Of a stretch of DNA of 64,000 bases, positions 16,717-26,928 are shown one piece after another. This stretch comes from Acidimicrobiia bacterium (GTDB lineage: Bacteria > Actinomycetota > Acidimicrobiia > Acidimicrobiales > AC-14), in NCBI GenBank assembly GCA_023265025.1, contig JAHFUP010000009.1, positions 1 through 64,000 on the forward strand, written 5' to 3'. The position numbers and the translations under genes are program-made. A model generated the notes under the pieces. It saw nothing but the letters and a program-made list of their open reading frames with translations. It was not told the DNA's origin and searched no databases. The number at the start of each line of letters is the position of its first letter. The stretch's first letter is position 1.

Positions 16717-19700
16717 TCCTCGTCCTGACCAACGCCGACACCGAGATCCTCGCCTTGCGGTCGGTGGTCGAGGGCCTGCCCGACGGCTTCCCGCCGGTGC
16801 GGGCCGCCCGGCCGGTCGACGTACCGCCCCTCGACGGCGTCACCATGGTGCTCGTCCGACTGCTCGGCGGCCGGCGGGCGTGGGAGGAGCAGTTCGACGA
16901 GCTCCGCCGGCGCTGCCTCGCCGCCGGCGTCCCGCTCCTGGCGTTCGGTGGCGAGTCCACGCCCGACGCCGAGCTGACCGCCCTGTCGACGGCGGCGCCG
17001 GCCTCCGTCGGCCGGGCGTTCGAGTACATGGCCTCGGGCGGGCTGGCCAACACCGAGCAGCTCCTTCGTTTCGTCGCCGGCTACCCGCACCTGCCGCCGG
17101 TGGAGGTGCCGGCGTTCGGCGTGCTCGGCCACCCGACGCGAGATCCAGGCAAACCCACCATCGGCGTCGTCTTCTACCGGGCCCACGTGCTGGCCGGGAA
17201 CACCGGCTTCGTCGAGGACCTGTGCCGGGCCATCGAGGACAGGGGCGCCAACGCCCTGCCCGTGTGGTGCTACTCGCTCAGAGCGGATGCCGGCGTCTTC
17301 GACCTCCTGGGCGGCGTCGACGTGCTCGTGACCACCGTCCTGGCCATGGGTGTGAGTGACGGCGACGACTGGGACGCCTCCGCCCTCGCCGCCCTCGACG
17401 TGCCCGTCCTGCAGGCGGTCGCCGCCACCCAGCCGGCGGCCGCATGGGCGGCGAGCACCGCGGGGCTGACCCCGATCGACGTGGCCATGAGCGTGGCCAT
17501 TCCCGAGTTCGACGGCCGCATCATCGGCGTGCCCTTCTCGTTCAAGGAGATCGTCGACGACGGCGACGAGCTGGGCGCTCCGGTCACCGCCTACCGCACC
17601 GTCCCCGACCGGGTCGCCCGGATCGCCGGCCTGGCCACCCGCCTCGCCGCCCTCCGCCACGTGCCCAACGGCGACAAGCGGCTGGCGGTCGTGCTGTCCT
17701 CCTACCCGACCAAGAAGAGCCGGATCGGCAACGCCGTCGGCCTCGACACGCCGGCGTCGGTGGTCGACCTCCTCCACGAGCTCCGCGCCGCCGGCTACCG
17801 GGTCGGCCGCATTCCGGCCGACGGCGACACCCTCATGGCCGAACTGGCCGACGGCGGCGTCTGCGGTCGCTGGCCGGCGGCGCGGTATGTGGCACCCGCG
17901 GCCGTGACGGAGACCTGGGGGCCGCCCGAGGCGGAGTTCGCCTTCGCCGGTATCGACCTCGGAGGCGTCCTGGTCGCCATCCAGCCGGCCCGCGGCTTCG
18001 GCGACAATCCCATCGCCGTCTACCACTCGCCCGACCTGGCCCCGACCCACCACTACCTGGCCTTCTACCGCTGGCTGGAGGAGGCCTGGGGCGCCCACGC
18101 CGTCGTCCACGTCGGCAAGCACGGCACCCTCGAGTGGCTGCCCGGGAAGGGCGTGGGGCTGTCGTCGTCCTGTGGTCCCGACGCCGCCCTCGGCGACCTC
18201 CCGCTCGTCTACCCGTTCGTGGTCAACGACCCGGGGGAGGGGACGCAGGCCAAGCGCCGGGCCCACGCGGTGATCGTCGACCACCTCCTCCCGCCGATGA
18301 CCCGGGCCGACTCCTACGACGATGTCGCCCGCCTGGAGGCGTTGCTCGACGAGCACGCGTCGATCGCCGCCCTCGACCCGGCCAAGCTTCCCGCCATCCG
18401 GGCCCAGGTGTGGGACCTCCTCGTCCAGGCCGAGCTGCACCGCGACCTCGGCGTGACCGACCGCCCCGACGGCGACGACTTCGACGACCTCGTCCTCCAC
18501 GTCGACGGCTACCTGTGCGAGCTGAAGGACGCCCAGATCCGCGGCGGCCTCCACATCCTCGGCCGGCCCCCGGAGGGCGAGGCCCAGCTCGACCTCGTCC
18601 TGGCCATGACCCGTCTGCCCCAAGGCATGGTCCCCGCATTGCGCCGGCCCGCCGCCGGTCTGCACGACGTCGACTCGGCCGAGGCCGAGGCCCGGGCCAC
18701 GCTCGCCACCATCCAGTCCGACGGCTGGACCTACGCCGGCGACCACCCCACGCTGCGGTGGGTGTGCGACCGCCTGGTGCCGGCGCTGGGCCGCACCACC
18801 GACGAGTTCGTCAACCTGCTCGGCGCCCTCGACGGCCGCCACGTGCCCGCCGGCCCGAGCGGGGCGCCCACCCGGGGCATGGCCCACGTCCTGCCCACCG
18901 GGCGCAACTTCTTCTCCGTCGACCCGAAGGCCATCCCCAGCCGGCTGGCGTGGGACGTCGGTCGCCAGCTGGCCGACCGTCTCATCGAGCGCCACGTCGC
19001 CGAGGAGGGCCGGCCGCCGGCCACCGTCGGCCTGGTGGTGTGGGGCACCGCGTGCATGCGCACCGGCGGCGACGACGTGGCCGAGGCCCTTGCCCTGCTC
19101 GGCGTGCGCCCGCTGTGGGCCGACGAGTCGGGCCGGGTCACCGGCGTCGAGCTGATCCCTGACGCCGAGCTCGGCCGGCCACGGGTCGACGTCACCCTGC
19201 GCATCTCCGGCTTCTTCCGTGACGCCTTCCCCCACGTCATCGCCCTCCTCGACGACGCCGTCCGCCTCGCCGGCTTCGACGACGACCCCCGCATCTTCGG
19301 CTCCAAGCCCGGCGCCTACGGGTCGGGGATCCTGGCCCTCCTCGAATCGAGGGAATGGGACGACGACGCCGACCTGGCCGCCGTCTACACCGCCTGGGGC
19401 GGCTGGTCCTACGGCCGGGCGGCCATGGGGGCGCCGGCGGCGGAGGCCATGCAGCGCCGGTTCTCGCTCATCGAGGTGGCGGTTAAGAACCAGGACAACC
19501 GCGAGCACGACATCTTCGACTCCGACGACTACCTCCAGGACCACGGCGGGATGATCGCCACCATCCGCTCGCTCAGAGGCGGCGAGGAGCCCAAGGCGTG
19601 GTTCGGCGACTCGGCCGACCCGGCCAACCCCAAGGTCCGCTCGCTGGCCGAGGAGGCGGCTCGCGTCGTGCGCACCCGCGTGCTGAACCCCAAGTGGATC

Positions 19701-20006
19701 GGCGCCATGTGCCGCCACGGGTACAAGGGCGCGTTCGAGATGGCGGCTACCGTCGACTACCTCTTCGGCTACGACGCCACCGCCCACGTGGTCGAGGACT
19801 GGATGTACGAGCGGGTGACCGACGCCTACGTCGGCGACCCGGCGGTGCGCAAGCTCTTCGAGCAGTCCAACCCCTGGGCCCTCCGCTCGATCGCCGAGCG
19901 CCTGCTGGAGGCCAAGGACCGTGGGCTCTGGGACGCGTCGGCGGAGGCATTGTCGACGCTCCGTTCCGCGCTGCTCGAGGCTGAGGGCTGGGAGGAGGCC
20001 CGGTGA
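16713..20006 (+). CDS. cobN: Cobaltochelatase large subunit CobN
   Basis: CobN is the H-type catalytic subunit that inserts Co2+ into hydrogenobyrinic acid a,c-diamide, the aerobic-pathway step. The GTG start (16713) overlaps the cobQ stop, and the protein reads [16 protein letters not shown]. Conserved blocks include [48 protein letters not shown] and [15 protein letters not shown]. At 1,097 residues it is shorter than proteobacterial CobN (about 1,250) but in the actinobacterial range. It is coupled (GTGA) to the fused AAA+/VWA subunit that would drive it. Confidence 0.94.
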   Translation: MILVLTNADTEILALRSVVEGLPDGFPPVRAARPVDVPPLDGVTMVLVRLLGGRRAWEEQFDELRRRCLAAGVPLLAFGGESTPDAELTALSTAAPASVGRAFEYMASGGLANTEQLLRFVAGYPHLPPVEVPAFGVLGHPTRDPGKPTIGVVFYRAHVLAGNTGFVEDLCRAIEDRGANALPVWCYSLRADAGVFDLLGGVDVLVTTVLAMGVSDGDDWDASALAALDVPVLQAVAATQPAAAWAASTAGLTPIDVAMSVAIPEFDGRIIGVPFSFKEIVDDGDELGAPVTAYRTVPDRVARIAGLATRLAALRHVPNGDKRLAVVLSSYPTKKSRIGNAVGLDTPASVVDLLHELRAAGYRVGRIPADGDTLMAELADGGVCGRWPAARYVAPAAVTETWGPPEAEFAFAGIDLGGVLVAIQPARGFGDNPIAVYHSPDLAPTHHYLAFYRWLEEAWGAHAVVHVGKHGTLEWLPGKGVGLSSSCGPDAALGDLPLVYPFVVNDPGEGTQAKRRAHAVIVDHLLPPMTRADSYDDVARLEALLDEHASIAALDPAKLPAIRAQVWDLLVQAELHRDLGVTDRPDGDDFDDLVLHVDGYLCELKDAQIRGGLHILGRPPEGEAQLDLVLAMTRLPQGMVPALRRPAAGLHDVDSAEAEARATLATIQSDGWTYAGDHPTLRWVCDRLVPALGRTTDEFVNLLGALDGRHVPAGPSGAPTRGMAHVLPTGRNFFSVDPKAIPSRLAWDVGRQLADRLIERHVAEEGRPPATVGLVVWGTACMRTGGDDVAEALALLGVRPLWADESGRVTGVELIPDAELGRPRVDVTLRISGFFRDAFPHVIALLDDAVRLAGFDDDPRIFGSKPGAYGSGILALLESREWDDDADLAAVYTAWGGWSYGRAAMGAPAAEAMQRRFSLIEVAVKNQDNREHDIFDSDDYLQDHGGMIATIRSLRGGEEPKAWFGDSADPANPKVRSLAEEAARVVRTRVLNPKWIGAMCRHGYKGAFEMAATVDYLFGYDATAHVVEDWMYERVTDAYVGDPAVRKLFEQSNPWALRSIAERLLEAKDRGLWDASAEALSTLRSALLEAEGWEEAR

Positions 20007-21739
20007 CCCCCCGTTCTGGTGACGATCGGACAGGTCAGGACCTGTCGAACCGTCACCAGTTCCCGTTTGGGGCCGTTGTCGGGCAGGACGAGGCCAAGCT
20101 GGCGCTGCTGCTGGCCGCGGCGGCGCCGGCGATCGGCGGCGTGCTGCTGCGGGGCCAGAAGGGGTCGGCCAAGACGACGCTGGCTCGCGGTCTGGCCCGC
20201 CTGTTGGCTGACGCCCCGTTCGTCGAGCTGCCGATCGGCTCCACCGAGGACCGCGTCGTCGGCTCGATCGACATGGCCGCGGCCCTGACCGGCGGTGAGG
20301 TGCGGTTCTCGCCCGGCCTGCTGGCCGCGGCGCACGGTGGGGTGCTCTACGTCGACGAGGTCAACCTGCTGCCCGACCACCTGGTCGACGTCCTGCTCGA
20401 CGTGGCCGCCACCGGCGTGAACCGGGTCGAGCGGGAGGGCATCTCGCATGTCCACCCCAGCCGCTTCGTGCTCGTCGGGTCGATGAACCCCGAGGAGGGC
20501 GACCTCCGGCCCCAGCTCCTCGACCGCTTCGGGCTGGCCGCCGACGTCACCGCTCCGGTCGATCCGGCCCAGCGGGCGGAGGCCGTCCGCCGGCGTATGG
20601 CCTTCGATGCCGACCCGGCCGGGTTCACGGCGATGTGGCCCGACGAGCCGCTCCCCGCCCACGGACCGGTCGCCCTGCCCGACGAGCTGGTCCACACGAT
20701 CAGCGCCTTGTGCGCCTCGGTCGGCGCCGAGGGCCTGCGCGCCGATCTCGTCATCTGCCGGGCGGCGTCCGCCCTCGCCGGCATGGAGGGCCGAGCCGAG
20801 GCCACCGTGGACGACGTCCGACGCGTGGCCCCGCTCGCCCTGGCCCATCGCCGGCGCCGGCACCCGTTCGACGACCCGGGCATGGAGCAGCAGGAGATCG
20901 ACGATGCTCTCGACGGGGCGGCCGGCGAGGAGCAGGAACAGGACCGGGTGGCCCAGCCCGACACGGCGCCCGACCGGGTGAGCCGCCTGGAGGCGCCCCG
21001 GACGCTCGCCACCGGCGCCGGACGGCGCTCGGTGGTCGAGGGCGAGCGGGGCCGCCAGGTGGGCGACCGGGTGCCGGCCGGGCCGCTCGGCTCGGTCGCC
21101 ATCGGCCCGACCATCCGGGCCGCCGCCGCCCGTCGAGCCGGCGACGACGCCGGCCCCCTGGTCGCACCGTCAGACCTGCGTGAGGCCGTCCGGGAGGAGC
21201 GGGCCGGCAACCTGGTCATCCTCGCCGTGGACGCGTCGGGCTCCATGGGCGCCGAGACGCGCATGGAGGCGGCCAAGGGCGCGGTCATGGGCCTCCTGCT
21301 CGACGCCTACCAGCGCCGGGACCGGGTCGCCCTGGTGACGTTCCGGGGCGACGGGGCCGAGGTCGTCCTGCGCCCCACCGGCTCGGTGGAGGTGGCCAGA
21401 GCGAGGCTCGCCGAGCTGCCCACCGGCGGGCGCACGCCCCTCGCCGCCGGCATCTCCACCGCCCTCGGCCTGGCCCAGCACCCGGCCGACCGTCCCCTGC
21501 TCGTGCTCGTCTCCGACGGCCGGGCCACCGCCGGCCCCGACGACCGGGACCCGCTGGTCGCAGCCAAGGAGGCGGCGGCCGAGGTCCGCCGGCGGGGCGT
21601 CCCGGCGGTTGTCGTCGACGCCGAAGACGGCCACACCCGCCTCGGCCTGGCCGCCGAGCTGGCCGAGGCGATGGGCGCCCGCTACCTGACCTTGTCGCAG
21701 CTCGACGCCGGCGCGGTGCGCCGGCTCACCGACGGCTGA
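20003..21739 (+). CDS. Fused ChlI-ChlD-type chelatase AAA+/VWA subunit
   Basis: One 578-residue chain combines a ChlI/BchI-like AAA+ domain (P-loop GQKGSAKTT at 51-59, [22 protein letters not shown]), an acidic Gln/Glu linker (EEQEQ, about 310-318) and a C-terminal von Willebrand A domain with MIDAS motif DASGSM near residue 409. Such proteins replace CobS and CobT as the ATP-driven partner of CobN in many actinobacteria. Immediate overlap with cobN argues for cobalt rather than magnesium chelation. The P-loop has Ala where Gly is usual (GSAKT). Start GTG overlaps the cobN stop. Confidence 0.88.
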   Translation: MTPRSGDDRTGQDLSNRHQFPFGAVVGQDEAKLALLLAAAAPAIGGVLLRGQKGSAKTTLARGLARLLADAPFVELPIGSTEDRVVGSIDMAAALTGGEVRFSPGLLAAAHGGVLYVDEVNLLPDHLVDVLLDVAATGVNRVEREGISHVHPSRFVLVGSMNPEEGDLRPQLLDRFGLAADVTAPVDPAQRAEAVRRRMAFDADPAGFTAMWPDEPLPAHGPVALPDELVHTISALCASVGAEGLRADLVICRAASALAGMEGRAEATVDDVRRVAPLALAHRRRRHPFDDPGMEQQEIDDALDGAAGEEQEQDRVAQPDTAPDRVSRLEAPRTLATGAGRRSVVEGERGRQVGDRVPAGPLGSVAIGPTIRAAAARRAGDDAGPLVAPSDLREAVREERAGNLVILAVDASGSMGAETRMEAAKGAVMGLLLDAYQRRDRVALVTFRGDGAEVVLRPTGSVEVARARLAELPTGGRTPLAAGISTALGLAQHPADRPLLVLVSDGRATAGPDDRDPLVAAKEAAAEVRRRGVPAVVVDAEDGHTRLGLAAELAEAMGARYLTLSQLDAGAVRRLTDG

Positions 21740-23240
21740 GCTCGGCTGACGCCGGCGCCGGCGCCGGCGCCAACCCCAGCTCGCCGTCGTGGAGCACCCA
21801 GCCGCCGGCCCACCGTTCGGCCGGGTCCCGCCGGGTGATCGTCTCCACATGCCAGGTGTCACCTTGCACCCGGTCGGGCCCGACGTCGACGGTGACGTAG
21901 CCATGGTGCTGGAGGTCGCCCAGTCGCAGATGCCGGTTCTGCCACATGAACCAGCGGCGGACTGCGGCGGATACGCCGGGGAGGCGGGGCAGCACCGTCC
22001 GGGCGAAGCTGTCGGACGTCACGCTCGGCGACACGAACTCCGCCCCCACGGGCAGCTCGGCGGCCCACGAGGAGTGGATGTCGCCGGAGAGCACCGCCAC
22101 GTTCGACGCCCATCCCGTCCGGCGCAGCAGGTCGTACAGCCGCCGGCGCTCGCCGGGGTAGCCGTCCCACTGGCTCGGGTTCACACCGAGCCCGCCGGCG
22201 ACGCCGAACAAGGCGAGGGGCGCCAGCATCACCTGGTTGCCGATGAGCAGCCACCGGGCCGTCGAGGACGAGATCTCCGCCTCCAGCCAGCGCCACTGGT
22301 CCTCGCCGAGCAGCGAGCGCTCGCCCTCGGCGCGCACCACGGGCCGGCCGCCGCCGCCGGCGGGCCGGTCACGGCCGACGAGGCGGGTGTCGAGCATGAC
22401 CAGGTCGGCCAGCGCCCCGAGCCGAACCGTCCTGAACACCGACTCGCGACCGGGGCGCCGCACCGGCATCCACTCGAAGTAGGCCTGCACCGCGGCGTCA
22501 CGCCGGTCCTCCCACTTGCCGTGCCGCGCCGTGCTGTGGGCGCCGGCGCCGCCCCGCCATGCGTCGCCCACGAGCTCGTGGTCGTCCCACACGGCGACCA
22601 CGGGGTGGGAGGCATGCAGGGCCTGGAGATCGGGGTCGGTGCGGTACTGGGCGTACCGGGCCCGGTAGCCCTCCAGCGTGACCACCCGACCCGCCGGCCG
22701 GTGGGCCCGGACGGCGCGCCGCGTGGGGCTCACGTGGTCGTTCTCGTAGATGTAGTCGCCCACGTGGACGACGAGGTCGAGGTCGCGGGTGGCGAGGTTG
22801 GCGTAGGCGTTGAAGAAGCCGCACGACCAGTACGAGCACGACGCCAGCCCCACCCGGAGGTGGCCGGCGGGGCCGTCCGGCGCCGGCGCCGTCCTCGTCC
22901 GGCCCACCGGCGACGAGACGTCGCCCGCCCTGAATCCGTACCAGTAGGTCGTCGCCGGCTCCAGACCGCCGGCGTCGACGTGGACGGTGAAGTCCCTCGC
23001 CGCCGACGCCTCGGCCGTCCCTCGGGCGACGAGCTGTGCCGGCTCGGGCGCCGGCGAGCGGCTCACCCACCAGTCGACGTGGATGGGCCCGGCGCTGTCG
23101 GTTGTGCACCGCGTCCACAGCAAGACGCCGTCGGGCAGCGGGTCGGCGCTGGCGACGCCGTGGCGGAAGAGGATCAATGCGGCTCGGACAGTACCCGTCG
23201 AAAGGAGTACCCCTCCGGCGCATGACAGTGTGTCGAGCAT
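21726..23240 (-). CDS. PhoD-family phosphatase/phosphodiesterase
   Basis: This metallophosphatase belongs to the alkaline phosphatase D family. Motifs are [20 protein letters not shown] at the PhoD N-domain, [31 protein letters not shown] and LSGDIHSSW, which supply the metal ligands. PhoD enzymes usually carry a long Tat signal peptide; none is seen here. ATG 23240 gives 504 residues and overlaps the divergent F420 reductase start by two bases. TTG 23177 (483 residues) begins almost exactly at the domain and is the alternative. Its 3' end overlaps the chelatase gene by 14 bp. Confidence 0.85.
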   Translation of the reverse strand: MLDTLSCAGGVLLSTGTVRAALILFRHGVASADPLPDGVLLWTRCTTDSAGPIHVDWWVSRSPAPEPAQLVARGTAEASAARDFTVHVDAGGLEPATTYWYGFRAGDVSSPVGRTRTAPAPDGPAGHLRVGLASCSYWSCGFFNAYANLATRDLDLVVHVGDYIYENDHVSPTRRAVRAHRPAGRVVTLEGYRARYAQYRTDPDLQALHASHPVVAVWDDHELVGDAWRGGAGAHSTARHGKWEDRRDAAVQAYFEWMPVRRPGRESVFRTVRLGALADLVMLDTRLVGRDRPAGGGGRPVVRAEGERSLLGEDQWRWLEAEISSSTARWLLIGNQVMLAPLALFGVAGGLGVNPSQWDGYPGERRRLYDLLRRTGWASNVAVLSGDIHSSWAAELPVGAEFVSPSVTSDSFARTVLPRLPGVSAAVRRWFMWQNRHLRLGDLQHHGYVTVDVGPDRVQGDTWHVETITRRDPAERWAGGWVLHDGELGLAPAPAPASAELSRR

Positions 23241-23907
23241 GGACGTAGGGATCGTTGGAGGTACCGGGCCCGCCGGGCGGGCGCTCGCGGCCCGGCTGGC
23301 ATCGGTGGGGTTGGAGGTGGCCGTCGGGTCGAGGTCCGCAACGCGGGCCCAGGAGATCGTCGAGGAGATCCTCAAGAAGTGGCCGGACCGGACCCTCCCG
23401 CTGACGCCGGCGGCCAACGCCGAAGCCGCCGGCGCGCCCCTCGTCGTGCTGGCGACGCCGTGGGACGCCGCCGCCGACACCGCGGCCGGCCTCCGGGCCG
23501 AGCTGGGGGGCAAGGTGGTCGTGTCGATGGGCAACGCCCTGGCCAAGATCGACGGCGAGTTGCGGGCTGTCGTCCCGCCCTCCGGGTCGGTCGCCGCCGG
23601 CGTGCAGGCCGTCCTCCCGGACGCACTCGTGTCGGCCGCGTTCCACCACCTGCCCGCCCGCGCCCTCGGCGACCTGACCCAGCCGGCGTCGGGCGACGTG
23701 CTGATCTGCACCGACCACCCCGAGGCGTTCGAGGCGACTGCGGCGCTGATCCGGCGGGTGCCGGACCTGCGGGCCTTCGATGCCGGCTCCCTCGCCGCCG
23801 CCGGGCCGGTCGAGGCCTTCACCGCCGTGCTCCTCGGCCTGAACGGCCGCTACAAGGGCCGGGCCACGATCCACCTCACAGGCATCGACGGCGACATCCC
23901 GCGCTGA
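23239..23907 (+). CDS. F420:NADPH oxidoreductase (Fno/NpdG)
   Basis: This enzyme passes hydride between NADPH and coenzyme F420, supplying reduced F420 to deazaflavin enzymes. The 222-residue protein has the Rossmann motif IVGGTGPAGRALA at the N-terminus, GSRSATRAQE for the NADP phosphate, and VVLATPWDAAAD, ending GIDGDIPR as in the family. ATG 23239 is the only start that keeps the Rossmann strand; the AAAGGAG upstream is too far away to help. The stop overlaps mshC (TGATG). Confidence 0.9.
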   Translation: MDVGIVGGTGPAGRALAARLASVGLEVAVGSRSATRAQEIVEEILKKWPDRTLPLTPAANAEAAGAPLVVLATPWDAAADTAAGLRAELGGKVVVSMGNALAKIDGELRAVVPPSGSVAAGVQAVLPDALVSAAFHHLPARALGDLTQPASGDVLICTDHPEAFEATAALIRRVPDLRAFDAGSLAAAGPVEAFTAVLLGLNGRYKGRATIHLTGIDGDIPR

Positions 23908-25025
23908 TGAAGCTGTACGACACCGCCCGCCGGGCGGTGGTCCCTTTCGAACCAGGTCCGCTGGTCACGATGTACACGTGCGGCATCACGCCCTACGACG
24001 CCACCCACGTCGGCCACGCCGCGACCTACGTGCTCTACGACGTCCTCCAGCGCCGGCTGCGCGACCTCGGGCATGACACCCAGTGCGTGCGCAACATCAC
24101 CGATGTCGACGACGACATGCTGCGCAAGGCCCGCGAGGTCGGCATGCCGTACCTCGACCTGGCCGCGGCGGAAGTGGCCCGGTTCCAGGGCGACATGCGG
24201 GCGCTCAACGTGCTGCCGGCCTACAGCGAGCCGGCCGCCACCTCCGCCATCCACGACATCCTCGGCTTCATCGGCATGGTGCTCGACCGGGGTCACGCCT
24301 ACCAGGCCGCCGGCGCGGTGTACTTCAGCGTCGCCAGCTTCGAGCGCTTCGGCCAGGTCAGCCACCTCGGCCGGGACGAGATGCTGGCGCTGGCCGCCGA
24401 GCGCGGCGGGAACCCCGGCGACCCGGCCAAGCGCGACCCGCTCGACTTCGTGCTGTGGCAGCCGTCCGCCCCCGACGAGCCGGCGTGGGACTCGATGTGG
24501 GGCCCGGGCCGGCCGGGCTGGCACATTGAGTGCTCGGCCCTGTCCATGCGCGAGCTCGGCACCACCATCGACCTCCACGGCGGCGGCAGCGACCTGATCT
24601 TCCCGCACCACGAGTGCGAGGCGGCTCAGTCGGAGGCGGCGACCGGCGAGCGCTTCGTGCGCCACTGGATGCACGCGCCGATGGTCGAGTACGAGGGCAC
24701 CAAGATGTCGAAGTCGCTGGGGAACCTGGTGTTCATCAGCGAGCTGGTGAAGGAGTGGGACCCCATGGCCGTACGCCTGGCGATCCTCGACCACGCCTAC
24801 CGACGACCGTGGGCGTGGCACGACGGGCTGCTCCCCCAGGCGACCGACCGGCTGGAGCGCTGGCGGGAGGAAGGCGACGGGGACGGCGGTCTGGCGGCGG
24901 TGCGGGCGGCGCTCGACGACGACCTCGACATCCCGGCGGCGATCCGGGCAATCGACGGTGCCGCCGCGGCCGGCGCCGGCGTGGACCAGGCCGCCGGCCT
25001 CCTCGGTGTCGCCCTCGCTGGGTAA
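23907..25025 (+). CDS. mshC: Cysteine:glucosaminyl-inositol ligase (MshC)
   Basis: MshC joins cysteine to GlcN-inositol in mycothiol biosynthesis. It is a cysteinyl-tRNA synthetase paralogue: YTCGITPYDATHVGHAATY (HIGH-like), HIECSALSM and FPHHECEAAQSEA (zinc and cysteine site), and TKMSKSLGN. MshC keeps ITPYDATH where CysS has VTVYD, and no tRNA-binding C-terminal domain is present. At 372 residues it is slightly short. Its last roughly 140 bp are partly duplicated twice downstream, around the Uma2 genes. Confidence 0.9.
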   Translation: MKLYDTARRAVVPFEPGPLVTMYTCGITPYDATHVGHAATYVLYDVLQRRLRDLGHDTQCVRNITDVDDDMLRKAREVGMPYLDLAAAEVARFQGDMRALNVLPAYSEPAATSAIHDILGFIGMVLDRGHAYQAAGAVYFSVASFERFGQVSHLGRDEMLALAAERGGNPGDPAKRDPLDFVLWQPSAPDEPAWDSMWGPGRPGWHIECSALSMRELGTTIDLHGGGSDLIFPHHECEAAQSEAATGERFVRHWMHAPMVEYEGTKMSKSLGNLVFISELVKEWDPMAVRLAILDHAYRRPWAWHDGLLPQATDRLERWREEGDGDGGLAAVRAALDDDLDIPAAIRAIDGAAAAGAGVDQAAGLLGVALAG

Positions 25026-25029
25026 TTTG

Positions 25030-25590
25030 GTGACTCCCATGCTGTCGAACGCCTTCACGGTGGACGACCTCGATTCCATGCCCGAGGACGGCAACCGCTA
25101 CGAGCTCATCGGCGGCGCCATCGTGATGACACCAGCCCCGGAGCCGATCCACCAGCGGGTGGGCGGCGGCATGTTCGTTCTCATTCGAGACGCCTGTCCG
25201 CCCGGCCACGAGGTGTTCATCAGCCCGATCGACTTCGGCCTTCCCGGGGGCCAGCGAGTCGAGCCCGACATCATCGTCGTCCCCGACGCCAGCGTGGGCA
25301 GGAAGCGGCTCGCCGGCCCCGCCCTCCTCGTCGTGGAGATCGTCTCGCCCGGATCGACGGTGAACGACCGCGTCACCAAGCGGGAGGTCTACGCCCAAGC
25401 CGGGGTGCCGGCGTACTGGATCGTCGATCCCCGGGCCGGGCCTCTCCTCGCCCTCCGCCTCGTCGACGGCGGGTACGTCCCCTACGTCGACCAGACCGGG
25501 CCGGTAACCCTCGGCTGGCCGGTGGCCGTCTCCTTCTCGGTCATAGACCTGGCCCGCCCCCCGGGCCAAGTGAGCAAGGGTCGCCTTTGA
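25030..25590 (+). CDS. Uma2-family (DUF820) putative endonuclease, copy 1
   Basis: The 186-residue PD-(D/E)XK-like protein has EPDIIVVPD, PALLVVEIVSPGS and the VPAYWIVDPRAG block typical of Uma2/DUF820. The acidic residues of the fold are present, but no activity is established for most family members. GTG 25030 aligns with the ATG of copy 2; ATG 25039 is possible. It is a close paralogue of the gene at 25698 and differs in a C-terminal extension (PPGQVSKGRL). Confidence 0.85.
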   Translation: MTPMLSNAFTVDDLDSMPEDGNRYELIGGAIVMTPAPEPIHQRVGGGMFVLIRDACPPGHEVFISPIDFGLPGGQRVEPDIIVVPDASVGRKRLAGPALLVVEIVSPGSTVNDRVTKREVYAQAGVPAYWIVDPRAGPLLALRLVDGGYVPYVDQTGPVTLGWPVAVSFSVIDLARPPGQVSKGRL

Positions 25591-25617
25591 GCTGATCGGC
25601 GGTCAGCGGGCCGTCGA

Positions 25618-25697
25618 CCCCATGGCCGGCGCCGCGACGCTTTGGCGATGCCGCCGGCCTCCTCGGTGTCACACTCCCTGGGTACTATTGGGGAGCG
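25618..25697 (+). repeat. Degenerate copy of the mshC 3' end
   Basis: The sequence GCCGCCGGCCTCCTCGGTGT followed by CTGGGTA matches the end of mshC (about 24994-25024), and similarity extends back to about 25618 with small indels. It ends at copy 2 of uma2, as mshC does before copy 1, which shows that the duplicated unit was [mshC tail + uma2]. Confidence 0.75.
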
Positions 25698-26237
25698 ATG
25701 ACCACGATCTTGTCGAACGCCTTCACGGTGGACGACCTCGAGTCCATGCCGGATGACGGCAAGCGCTACGAGCTCATCGGAGGCGCCATCGTGATGACCC
25801 CTGCCCCGGAACCGGTGCACCAGCATGTATCAGGCGAGATGTTCGTCCTGATCCGCGAGGCATGTCCTCCTGGTCATCGAGTGTTCTACAGCCCGATCGA
25901 CTTCGACCTTCCCGGGGGCCAGCGCGTCGAGCCCGACATCATCGTCGTCCCCGACGCCAGTGTGGGCGAGAAGCGGCTCTCCGGCCCCGCCCTCCTCGTC
26001 GTGGAGATCGTCTCGCCCGGCTCGGTCACGAACGACCGGGTCACCAAGCGCCGGGTGTACGAGGAGGCCGGCGTGCCGGCGTACTGGATCGTCGACCCCC
26101 GCGCCGGGCACCTCCTCGCCCTCCGCCTCGTCGACGGCGCGTACGTCCCCTACGTCGACCAGACCGGGCTGGTCACCCTCGACTGGCCGGTGGCCGTCTC
26201 GTTCTCCGTCTCCGACCTGGCCCGCCCGAGGCGCTAG
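25698..26237 (+). CDS. Uma2-family (DUF820) putative endonuclease, copy 2
   Basis: The 179-residue paralogue of the preceding gene is nearly identical over the core (EPDIIVVPDASVG, GPALLVVEIVSPGS, VPAYWIVDPRAG). It starts MTTILSNAFTVDDL and ends LARPRR. A TACTAT box lies 9 nt before the ATG, which favours expression from its own promoter. Uma2 genes commonly occur in multiple copies, often within mobile or defence-rich regions, but the family's role is uncertain. Confidence 0.86.
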   Translation: MTTILSNAFTVDDLESMPDDGKRYELIGGAIVMTPAPEPVHQHVSGEMFVLIREACPPGHRVFYSPIDFDLPGGQRVEPDIIVVPDASVGEKRLSGPALLVVEIVSPGSVTNDRVTKRRVYEEAGVPAYWIVDPRAGHLLALRLVDGAYVPYVDQTGLVTLDWPVAVSFSVSDLARPRR

Positions 26238-26360
26238 CCTCGACGGTGTCCGGGCGGCCCCCGACGACGACCTCGACATCAGGGCCATCCGGGCGATCGA
26301 CGACGCGGCCGCCCCGGCCATGGCGTGCGTCGAGCCGCCGACCTGATCGGAGTCGCCCTG
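26238..26360 (+). pseudogene. Second degenerate copy of the mshC 3' end
   Basis: The stretch after the copy-2 stop reads DDDLDIRAIRAIDDAA in frame, against DDDLDIPAAIRAIDGAA in MshC, then VEPPTXLIGVAL-like sequence corresponding to VDQAAGLLGVAL. It matches mshC from about 24893 to 25020 with substitutions and indels. It is the third occurrence of this tail and has no start of its own. Confidence 0.75.
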
Positions 26361-26362
26361 TC

Positions 26363-26890
26363 ATGAGCGAGAACAAGCGTTCCTTCTGGTCCAGCGTCCC
26401 GGGCCTCGTCACCGGCATGGCCGGCCTCCTGACGGGCATCGTGGGGCTGGTCACCGTCCTGATCCAGCTGAACGTGATCGGCGGTGACAAGCCCGGCACG
26501 CCGGCTGCAACCGCGACGACGGTCGCGAATGCCGGCGGCACGACGGCCACCACAGAGGTGGGGTCGTTCACGGTGAGCCCGAAGCCGCTGACCTTCGGTC
26601 CCACGGACTCGAAGGTGAAGACCGTCACGGTGAAGAACACGAGCGACACCGCGTCGATCTCGCTGCAGCCGCCGCGGGTGACCGGCGACAACGCAGGTCA
26701 ATTCTCTGCGGCGTTCGACACCTGCAGCAGCGCGCCCTTGCGGCCCAACTTGAGCTGCACCCTCAAGGTGACGTTCGCGCCCGACCGGCCCCTTGGGAAC
26801 TACAAGGCGACGCTCCAGGTCCAGCCGGCGGCCGGGGCCGTCCGCGCCGAGGAGGTCCAGCTGACCGCGTCGACCCTGCTCGGGGGCTGA
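26363..26890 (+). CDS. Membrane-anchored Ig-like (choice-of-anchor type) protein
   Basis: The 175-residue protein has one N-terminal membrane helix (about 14-38, VPGLVTGMAGLLTGIVG), an Ala/Thr-rich linker, and an extracytoplasmic beta-sandwich of the DUF1573/ASPM-SPD2-Hydin type: VKTVTVKNTSDTASISL, then CSSAPLRPNLSCTLKVTFAP. The two cysteines could form a disulfide. The start is placed at ATG 26363 by the helix, although no strong ribosome site is seen. Function unknown. Confidence 0.65.
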   Translation: MSENKRSFWSSVPGLVTGMAGLLTGIVGLVTVLIQLNVIGGDKPGTPAATATTVANAGGTTATTEVGSFTVSPKPLTFGPTDSKVKTVTVKNTSDTASISLQPPRVTGDNAGQFSAAFDTCSSAPLRPNLSCTLKVTFAPDRPLGNYKATLQVQPAAGAVRAEEVQLTASTLLGG

Positions 26891-26916
26891 CCCGCCCAGG
26901 CGACGCCGATTGCCGG

Positions 26917-26922
26917 TAGCTT
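26917..26922 (+). promoter_or_regulatory. -10 box of a probable leaderless gene
   Basis: TAGCTT lies exactly 6 nt before ATG 26929, the spacing expected when transcription starts at the start codon. No Shine-Dalgarno sequence precedes the gene. Confidence 0.4.
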
Positions 26923-26928
26923 CGGACC

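Noticed and set aside
16446-19787. Open frame of 1,113 codons antisense to cobN
   Set aside because: It is the mirror of a high-GC gene: Val/Gly/Asp/Arg-rich, no family motifs, and cobN on the other strand matches its family over the full length.
20003-21739. Magnesium chelatase for (bacterio)chlorophyll
   Set aside because: The gene overlaps cobN inside a cobalamin operon and no chlorophyll genes are present, so cobalt insertion is the simpler reading.
21745-21775. GCCGGCGCCGGCGCC runs here and near 47460-47555 as special sites
   Set aside because: GCCGGC-rich words occur throughout the window in coding sequence and reflect codon bias and GC content; I saw no positional pattern.
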